Assembly: GCA_036013505.1 (NCBI GenBank) | Contig: CP107851.1 | Location: forward strand, 8,914,001 to 8,978,000 | Length of the DNA: 64,000 nt | Direction: 5' to 3' | DNA from: Streptomyces sp. NBC_00510 | Lineage (GTDB): Bacteria; Actinomycetota; Actinomycetes; Streptomycetales; Streptomycetaceae | Part shown: one piece after another, positions 58,887-64,000 of the stretch | How positions within the stretch are numbered: position 1 is the first letter of the stretch | How the letters are laid out: the number at the start of each line of letters is the position of its first letter | Notes under the pieces: model-generated | Databases searched by the model: none | Told to the model about the DNA's origin: nothing | Seen by the model: the letters and a program-made list of their open reading frames with translations, nothing else | Position numbers and translations under genes: made by a program

Positions 58887-59354
58887 TCAACGACGCCACT
58901 CGTAGGCGTTCGGTGAGGTCTCCACCACCTCACGGGGCCATGCCTCGCGCACCCGCCGCAGGCGCTCGAGGTGCTCATCGGCCCAGCCGTCGGCCAGCCT
59001 TACCGGGATGCGGACCGACGTGCCGGATACGGCGGCGTCCGTCACGACGACCGAGACGTACCCTTTCCCTCCGGTGTGTTCGAACCGGATCCCGGGGCTG
59101 CGCCCGTCGTCCATCCAGCGGGCATCGTCTCCGGCGACGAGCGCGACCAGGACTTCGGAGAAGCCGTCCAGGTCGCCTGGATCGAGGCACACTTCCAGGC
59201 GTCCCTGCGCGAACCCGCTCGTCACGGTGATCTCCGCGTCCAGGACGTCGTGCCAGGGCAGCACACCGGGCATGTGCCGCCCCAGCACCCGGACGAGGAG
59301 ACGGCTCTCCCCGTCGGTCAGGGACATGAGGTCCACCGTCCGGTCCCCGGCCAT
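58887..59354 (-). CDS. DUF5959 protein
   Basis: 155 residues. It shows the DUF5959 profile: VDLMSLTDGESRLLVRVLGRHMPGVLPWHDVLDAEITVTSGFAQGRLEVCLDPGDLDGF, a beta-rich N-terminal half, and ends AYEWRR. Cytoplasmic, no membrane segment. The function of this Streptomyces family is unknown. The PhzF-like gene lies three bases downstream on the same strand, so the two are probably co-transcribed. Confidence 0.8.
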   Translation of the reverse strand: MAGDRTVDLMSLTDGESRLLVRVLGRHMPGVLPWHDVLDAEITVTSGFAQGRLEVCLDPGDLDGFSEVLVALVAGDDARWMDDGRSPGIRFEHTGGKGYVSVVVTDAAVSGTSVRIPVRLADGWADEHLERLRRVREAWPREVVETSPNAYEWRR

Positions 59355-59357
59355 GGG

Positions 59358-60092
59358 TCAGAGGTCGAGCAGGTGGATACGGCGGCGGGAGGAGGTCGGT
59401 GTGCCGAGGGTGATCGCGGGGCGGGTGCGTGTGGGGGTGCCCGGGATGGCGCGCTCCAGGTGGACGCGGCCGCCGAGTTCGACCAGGCCGTCCGGTGCGG
59501 GGGCGGTGAGGATCTGGGAGCCGCGGCCCTGGGCGATGTTGAGGGAGCGGTCGAGGCGGTCTGTGAGGAGGAGCGCGGCCGAGCCGGTGGCCTCGACCTC
59601 GTCGACGCCGTCGCCGCGACCTGGGAAGCCTCGGGCGCGGACGCGTCCGGCGGCCTCGTCCTCCCAGGCCCAGGCGTAGACCCACTCGCCGGGCGGCGGT
59701 ACGGGCAGGGCGTCCACTTCCTCCGGCGAGTCGTACTGCCGCAGGGTGCGGTGCGGGGCCCAGGCGGGGCTGGCCTCCAGCCAGGTGAACTCGCCGTCGA
59801 GGCGCACGCCCACGACCCCCGCCGGGGTGATCAGTTCCGGGGCGTCCAGCAGCCAGGCGGTGCCCATGCAGGGGGAGCCGGCGAAGGGCAGCCGTCCGTC
59901 CGCGGAGCGGATGTCGATGATGCCCCGCTCGGGGTCGTCCACGAACACGGTCTCGGCGAAGCCCGATCGCCGGGCGAACGCGACGCGGTCCTGCTCGTCG
60001 GAGACGGTACTCCCGTCACGCACCACGGCCAGCCGGTCGCCGTGACCGCCGTCGGGTCCGCAGAAGACCCGCACTATGTCGTAGCCGGTCAT
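59358..60092 (-). CDS. PhzF-family isomerase/epimerase
   Basis: 244 residues from the ATG at 60092. The two diaminopimelate-epimerase-like halves of the PhzF fold are recognisable: VRVFCGPDGGHGDRLAVVRDG at the N-terminus, LPFAGSPCMGTAWLLD near residue 68, and VEATGSAALLLTDRLDR near 178. The GNPLAVV motif is replaced by GDRLAVV. PhzF itself isomerises a phenazine precursor, but most homologues have unknown substrates. The gene adjoins DUF5959 with a three-base gap. It is shorter than typical PhzF (about 280), with deletions in the first half. Confidence 0.8.
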   Translation of the reverse strand: MTGYDIVRVFCGPDGGHGDRLAVVRDGSTVSDEQDRVAFARRSGFAETVFVDDPERGIIDIRSADGRLPFAGSPCMGTAWLLDAPELITPAGVVGVRLDGEFTWLEASPAWAPHRTLRQYDSPEEVDALPVPPPGEWVYAWAWEDEAAGRVRARGFPGRGDGVDEVEATGSAALLLTDRLDRSLNIAQGRGSQILTAPAPDGLVELGGRVHLERAIPGTPTRTRPAITLGTPTSSRRRIHLLDL

Positions 60093-60106
60093 GGATGCAG
60101 CCTGCC

Positions 60107-60709
60107 TCATGACTGCGTGACGGGGGAGAGGGGAACCGAGGCACCGAGCGCGGCGCTCTGGAGCGTGGTAATGCGCTCGATGAGGATGTCCAGCAGCACG
60201 GCCGCGGCAATCATGCACGTCTCCGCGATGAGGAGGAGGGCCAGCGACCCCGGTACCAGATTGCCGGTCACCAGGAGGGCGAGCACGTGCCCGAGCCATG
60301 CCGCCCACCAGAAGTTGACCAGCCTTCTGTCCTTCGGCTCCTGCCAGGCCGTCGAACTCGCGCGCGCGATGTCGAGGAGGAATTGCCGTGGGGCGAAGAG
60401 GTTGACCAGCGGGACGAACCAGGCGCCGATCGTCCAGCCCCGGGTCGGGACCTGGGCCTGCGGGGACAGCGCCTGCGCGTTGTGCCGTGCCCGTGCGAGC
60501 CACACGAGGAAGAGCACGATCGCGAGCTCGATCGCATAGATGAAGACCTGGGACAACAGGGCCGAGGTGTGCCGAGTCGCGTCCGTCGGATGCAGGACGC
60601 TGTTCCGCAGGTATATCGCCCGGAACACGTCCAGGACGGCGGCCGCGGCTATCGCCGCCTGCGCGCAGCGGGCGGGCAGCAAAGGGGATTTGGGGGGCTT
60701 GCTGGACAT
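60107..60709 (-). CDS. DUF4328 membrane protein
   Basis: 200 residues from the ATG at 60709 (an ATG 26 codons upstream is possible). Four to five helices: ARCAQAAIAAAAVLDVFRAIYL, LLSQVFIYAIELAIVLFLVWLAR, GWTIGAWFVPLVNLFAPRQFLLDI (the family hallmark), FWWAAWLGHVLALLVTG and PGSLALLLIAETCMIAAAVLLDILI. DUF4328 proteins are common in streptomycetes and their function is unknown. The gene is tandem with the GntR-type gene upstream on the same strand, 99 bases apart, but there is no sign of a functional link. Confidence 0.83.
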   Translation of the reverse strand: MSSKPPKSPLLPARCAQAAIAAAAVLDVFRAIYLRNSVLHPTDATRHTSALLSQVFIYAIELAIVLFLVWLARARHNAQALSPQAQVPTRGWTIGAWFVPLVNLFAPRQFLLDIARASSTAWQEPKDRRLVNFWWAAWLGHVLALLVTGNLVPGSLALLLIAETCMIAAAVLLDILIERITTLQSAALGASVPLSPVTQS

Positions 60710-60808
60710 CGTGGATGGCCTGTCTCGGGTCGTGCGCGGCTCCGGTGGACACGGGAGCGGAGTGATCATAGGGGTTGAGGGCCGCACGTGTGTACGGGTT
60801 GCGGGCCC

Positions 60809-61651
60809 TCATCCGCGGGGCTGTACGTCCCCCACCACGTGGGCGAGCGTGCCGGCCGGGGCGGCGCGTTCGTCGGGGGGCATGCCCGGGTGGTGTCCGG
60901 CCGGAACGGGCAGGCCCGCGGGCGCGGAGCCGGCGAGGGAGAGGCGCGAGACGATGCGGTAGCGGTCGCCGCGGTAGAGGGAGTGCACGTACTCCACGGG
61001 GCGGCCGGCGGCGTCACTGGTGAGGCGGTCGAAGAGGAGCGCGGGGGAGAGCACCGGCACGTGCAGCAGCCGGGCCTCCTCCTCGTTGGCGACAGTGGGT
61101 TCGATGGACTGGACGGCCTCGTGCACGTGGACGCCGTGCCGCTCGCGCAGGTACGCGTAGAAGTCCCCGGACTCCATGTCGGCGGCGCGCAGCCCCGGCA
61201 CCAGGTCGGCCGGTACGTGCAGGTACTCGACGGCCATCGGCTCGCCGTCGACGAGGCGGAGGCGGGCGATGTAGACGATCTCCGCGGCGGGCGACACGCG
61301 GAGCTTGCGGCCGACGCGGGCGCCGGCCCGTACCGTGGCGAACTCCAGGACGCGGCTGAGCCAGTGGCCGGAGGCCTGCGGCAGGCTGAAGGCGTTCTCC
61401 CCTTGGGCGAGTTCCTGGGTGATCTTCGCGGGGGCGACGAACATGCCGCTCCCGTGGCGCCGGACGAGCAGGCCGGTGGTGACCAGTTCGTCGACGGCCG
61501 AGCGCACGGTGGGGCGGGAGACGTCGAGCCGCTCGCACAGGGCGCGCTCCGAGGGGATCGGGGTGCCCGGTGCCTGGGACTCCACGAGTTCCAGGAGGTG
61601 GTCGCGGACCCGTTCCCGTTTCAGCGGTGACCGCGGTGCCTCACCCGTCAT
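60809..61651 (-). CDS. GntR-family regulator, HutC/DasR-like (UTRA domain)
   Basis: 280 residues. The winged helix (residues about 10-75) contains PIPSERALCERLDVSRPTVRSAVDELVTTGLLVRRHGSGMFVA. The UTRA domain spans about 95-240, with RLRLVDGEPMAVEYLHVPADLVPGL and YRGDRYRIVSRLSL, like DasR and NagR/YvoA. DasR binds glucosamine phosphates. The gene is divergent from the GH16 gene, whose control region holds several ACTGGTC half-sites, so it may be the local regulator. It is a paralogue rather than DasR itself, judging by weak identity in the recognition region. Confidence 0.85.
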   Translation of the reverse strand: MTGEAPRSPLKRERVRDHLLELVESQAPGTPIPSERALCERLDVSRPTVRSAVDELVTTGLLVRRHGSGMFVAPAKITQELAQGENAFSLPQASGHWLSRVLEFATVRAGARVGRKLRVSPAAEIVYIARLRLVDGEPMAVEYLHVPADLVPGLRAADMESGDFYAYLRERHGVHVHEAVQSIEPTVANEEEARLLHVPVLSPALLFDRLTSDAAGRPVEYVHSLYRGDRYRIVSRLSLAGSAPAGLPVPAGHHPGMPPDERAAPAGTLAHVVGDVQPRG

Positions 61652-61709
61652 GCGCCCCGCCCTTCTCCGTGGCCGTGCAATGCCGTGTGTCCGAGGCTAT
61701 CCAGTTGCT

Positions 61710-61717
61710 GACCAGTT
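61710..61717. promoter_or_regulatory. GACCAGTT half-site upstream of the GntR gene
   Basis: GACCAGTT, complement of the ACTGGTC half of the DasR consensus, preceded by CCAGTTGCT. It lies 59 bases before the GntR start on that strand. Confidence 0.45.
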
Positions 61718-61778
61718 CTCCAGCCTTCCGCCATCGCTTGAGCCGTCGGCGTCCCGAATTCCCTTCCTGTCATGGGAC

Positions 61779-61843
61779 TTGACCCCTCATCTGGTCTATG
61801 CCACCTTCCCTTACCAGTGGAAGACCAGTTGCCAAGTGGTAAG
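61779..61843 (+). promoter_or_regulatory. GH16-gene control region with DasR-like sites
   Basis: TTGACC (61779-61784), then TGGTCTATGCCA (61792-61803), two bases off TGGTCTAGACCA. Further on, CTTACCA (61810-61816) and TGGTAAG (61837-61843) form a perfect inverted repeat around a second GACCAGTT (61823-61830). Confidence 0.6.
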
Positions 61844-61882
61844 CCCTCCCCCACGCGCTCCACCCGACTGGAAGGGGTCCCC

Positions 61883-63322
61883 ATGTCAGGACCGTTCCGC
61901 ACCACCGCCCGGGTCCGCACCGCCGTGGCCGCCTGTGCGACGGCGGGTCTCGCCTGCGCCGGGCTCGTCGCACTGCCCGCGTCCGCCGCGGCGGCCACGC
62001 TCACCGCGCAATACCGGACGAGCGCGTCCGGGGCCACCGCGGACCAGAGCGAGCCCTGGTTCGAGATCACCAACCAGGGCACCTCGTCCGTGCCGCTCGG
62101 CGAGGTGACCCTGCGCTACTACTTCAAGGCCGACAGCCCCACCACCGCGTACCGCTTCGCGTGCTCCTGGGCGGTCAAGGGGTGCGCCAACATCACCGGT
62201 ACCTTCGGCACCCTCGCCAACCCCACCGCCACCGCCGACCGTTACCTGGAGATCGGCTTCACCTCCGGCGCGGGATCGCTCGCCCCCGGGCAGAACACCG
62301 GCGACATGCAGCTGCGCTTCTACCGCGCGGACTGGCAGCGCCTGACCCAGTCCGACGACTACTCGTTCAACGGCTCCCAGACGTCGTACGCGGACTGGGA
62401 CAAGGTCACCGTGCAGCGCGGCGGCTCGGTCGTCTGGGGCACCGCGCCCGCCGGCAACGACCCCACGACGCCACCCACGGATCCGCCGACCACGCCGCCC
62501 ACCGACCCCAACGCGCCCGCGCTCTTCGACGACTTCAGCTACACCTCGAGCAGCGACCCCGCGCTGCAGAGCCACGGCTGGACCGTGAAGTCGGGCCAGG
62601 GCGGCCCCGGCGTGCCGGGCGCCACATGGTCCCCCCAGGACGTCACCTTCGTGGCGGGCACCGGAAGCAACAAGGTCATGAACCTGCGCCTCACCACCGA
62701 CGGCACCGCCGCCGGCACCAAGGAGAGCGAGATCCAGACCAGCGCCCGCAAGTTCCGCAACGGCACCTACGCCGCCCGGGTGCGCTTCAACGACACCCCG
62801 ACCGGCGGTCCCGACGGGGACCACGTCGTGCAGACCTTCTTCGCCTTCACGCCGCTCAACGCCCCGATGGACCCGAACTACAGCGAGCAGGACTTCGAGT
62901 ACCTGCCCAACGGCGGCTGGGGCGAGCCGAGCAACATCATGTACACGACGTCCTGGGAGACCTACAACCCGGACCCGTGGAACGCGGTCAACACCCACTC
63001 GGAGAACCGCCAGAGCTACGAGGGCTGGCACGACCTTCAGTTCACCATCGACAACAACGCCATCACCTACTACATCGACGGCCAGGTCTTCGGCACCCAC
63101 GGCGAGCCCTACCTGCCCGAGACCGGCCAGTGGATCGACTTCAACCACTGGCTCATCGACCTCGCCGGCCAGACGGGCAGCACCTCGCGCTCCTACAACC
63201 AGCAGGTGGACTACGTCTACTTCGTCAAGGACCAGGTGCTGACCCCGGCCCAGGTCGCCGCCAAGGTGGCCGCCTACCGCACCGCGGGCACCGTCTTCAC
63301 CGACACCGTCCCGGGCAGCTGA
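61883..63322 (+). CDS. Secreted GH16-family glycosidase with N-terminal CBM3-like domain
   Basis: 479 residues from the ATG at 61883. Signal peptide about 1-38 (VRTAVAACATAGLACAGLVALPASAAAA). A CBM3-like domain runs about 40-185 (LTAQYRTSASGATADQSEPWFEITNQGTSSVPLGEVTLRYYF), then a Thr/Pro linker (TTPPTDPPTTPPTDP) and a GH16 barrel from about 215. The GH16 motif is EQDFEYLPNGGW: E335, D337 and E339 are nucleophile, helper and acid/base. It should cut a beta-1,3/1,4 glucan or galactan. The promoter carries DasR-like elements. Confidence 0.88.
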   Translation: MSGPFRTTARVRTAVAACATAGLACAGLVALPASAAAATLTAQYRTSASGATADQSEPWFEITNQGTSSVPLGEVTLRYYFKADSPTTAYRFACSWAVKGCANITGTFGTLANPTATADRYLEIGFTSGAGSLAPGQNTGDMQLRFYRADWQRLTQSDDYSFNGSQTSYADWDKVTVQRGGSVVWGTAPAGNDPTTPPTDPPTTPPTDPNAPALFDDFSYTSSSDPALQSHGWTVKSGQGGPGVPGATWSPQDVTFVAGTGSNKVMNLRLTTDGTAAGTKESEIQTSARKFRNGTYAARVRFNDTPTGGPDGDHVVQTFFAFTPLNAPMDPNYSEQDFEYLPNGGWGEPSNIMYTTSWETYNPDPWNAVNTHSENRQSYEGWHDLQFTIDNNAITYYIDGQVFGTHGEPYLPETGQWIDFNHWLIDLAGQTGSTSRSYNQQVDYVYFVKDQVLTPAQVAAKVAAYRTAGTVFTDTVPGS

Positions 63323-63330
63323 CCGGGCCC

Positions 63331-63375
63331 CGTGCCGCCGCCCACCGCCACAGGGGCGCGGTGGGCGGCGGCACG
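63331..63375. terminator. Strong bidirectional terminator
   Basis: An 18-bp perfect stem (63331-63348 with 63358-63375) and a nine-base loop between the convergent GH16 gene and the partial gene at the window end. Confidence 0.88.
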
Positions 63376-63383
63376 GACCGCCC

Positions 63384-64000
63384 CTACGGAAGCGACCGGC
63401 AGTACAACGCGTCCGGCGTGCGGGAGGAACCGAAGCGGCCGGTGTAGGCGATGCCCGCCGCGTACTCGCCGTCCGCGCACTGGCCCTTGTAGCTGCCGTG
63501 ACCGAAGTCCCCGCCGGCACCCGACGCGGGGCGGTTGTCACCCCGGTCGAACCACACGGTGCGCCCGCCGCCGCCCAGGGCCGTGCCCGCGGTGGCGCAC
63601 AGCGCGCTGGAGACGGCGGCGCCGCGGACGGCGTAGCCGACGAGGAACGAACCGGCCGGGCACTGCAGCTTGGTGTAGCCCGACGCCCAGTCCCCGCCCG
63701 ACGGGACGTACCGCTCGTCCGTGACGACCTGGTACGCGCCCGAGGATGCCCACAGGTCCCCGGCGCCGGTGTCGGTGCACAGACCGCGGTTGCCGGTGTG
63801 GGCCAGCCCGATCAGCCGCTGCCCGTCCGGGCACGCCGCCTTGCGTGCGCCGGGGTCCCAGTCGGGACGGGCCCGCATGCGCAGGCTCTGCACGAAGTCG
63901 CCGTGGTCCGGGCCGAGCATCGACCAGCGGGCGACGGGGGCCACGTACCCGGTGCGGCCGGGGCTGCCGACGAGCCGGGACCAGGCGGCGGCCCGCCAGT
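63384..64000 (-). CDS. C-terminal part of a repeat protein, cut by the window edge
   Basis: The frame is open from 64000 to the stop at 63384, so about 205 residues of a larger protein are visible. Three similar modules of about 45-50 residues can be aligned: CPDGQRLIGLAHTGNRGLC, then CPAGSFLVGYAVRGAAVSSALC, then CADGEYAAGIAYTGRFGSSRTPDALYC. Each has the pattern C-x-D/A-G-x5-G-x-A and a closing Cys. Each is preceded by a D-W/F segment (DWDPGARKAA, DWASGYTKLQ, DFGHGSYKGQ). Secretion is likely from the cysteines and Gly/Asn-rich surface, but the N-terminus is outside the window. I do not recognise the family. Confidence 0.7.
   Translation of the reverse strand, partial: WRAAAWSRLVGSPGRTGYVAPVARWSMLGPDHGDFVQSLRMRARPDWDPGARKAACPDGQRLIGLAHTGNRGLCTDTGAGDLWASSGAYQVVTDERYVPSGGDWASGYTKLQCPAGSFLVGYAVRGAAVSSALCATAGTALGGGGRTVWFDRGDNRPASGAGGDFGHGSYKGQCADGEYAAGIAYTGRFGSSRTPDALYCRSLP

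Noticed and set aside
1..64000. CRISPR arrays, tRNA or rRNA genes, insertion sequences, riboswitches
   Set aside because: I looked for regularly spaced repeats, cloverleaf-like CCA ends and transposase motifs and saw none. Absence of riboswitches is less certain because covariance models were not available.

Overview
The window is a stretch of actinobacterial chromosome, almost certainly Streptomyces. The base composition is very high in G+C. Genes use GTG and TTG starts freely. Families typical of the genus are present: an SSI-type protease inhibitor, chitinase with a CBM2-like domain, DUF397 plus XRE/DUF5753 plus HATPase triad, DUF5709, DUF5959, DUF6893-like proteins and an ECF41-type sigma factor. 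I saw no rRNA, tRNA, CRISPR array, insertion sequence or prophage.

Layout. 1-4 kb: end of a cupin/TetR operon, an alpha/beta hydrolase, and a run of small regulators containing two paralogous coiled-coil/winged-helix proteins around an ArsR gene. 4-13 kb: orphan ABC ATPase, acetyltransferases, an acyltransferase-3/SGNH membrane protein, an SDR/DsbA-like pair under a sharp palindromic operator, a Gfo/Idh/MocA dehydrogenase and gltD. 13.8-19.6 kb: MarR with an MFS-UspA fusion, and aceE with a GntR regulator; both pairs have clear palindromes at the promoter. 19.7-31 kb: a barstar-domain gene broken by a frameshift, exonuclease III, small oxidoreductases, a WhiJ-like developmental triad, a formaldehyde dehydrogenase, a luciferase-like oxidoreductase and an MFS exporter.

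32.6-47.5 kb is the centrepiece. It is one minus-strand locus for a high-affinity (group 1h, formerly group 5) [NiFe]-hydrogenase. Order of transcription is hypX, hhyS, hhyL, a NifU-like gene, DUF5947, DUF6084, a 454-residue protein of unknown function, a maturation protease, a DUF6893-like micro-protein, then hypA-B-F-C-D-E. Nearly all junctions overlap by 1-8 bases, so most of the locus is translationally coupled. Such enzymes oxidise atmospheric hydrogen in non-growing actinobacteria. The four uncharacterised proteins between hhyL and the protease are the part closest to an undescribed system.

47.6-64 kb is an exo-enzyme region: GH18 chitinase, SSI inhibitor, alginate-lyase-like enzyme, M4 metalloprotease and a CBM3-like/GH16 glycosidase. 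It is interspersed with a crotonase, an ECF41-type sigma factor, a kinase-like protein, PhzF and a HutC/DasR-like GntR regulator. Three of the secreted polysaccharide enzymes have a TTGAC -35 box followed by a sequence close to the DasR operator, which suggests a shared amino-sugar-linked control. The last gene runs off the right edge of the window.
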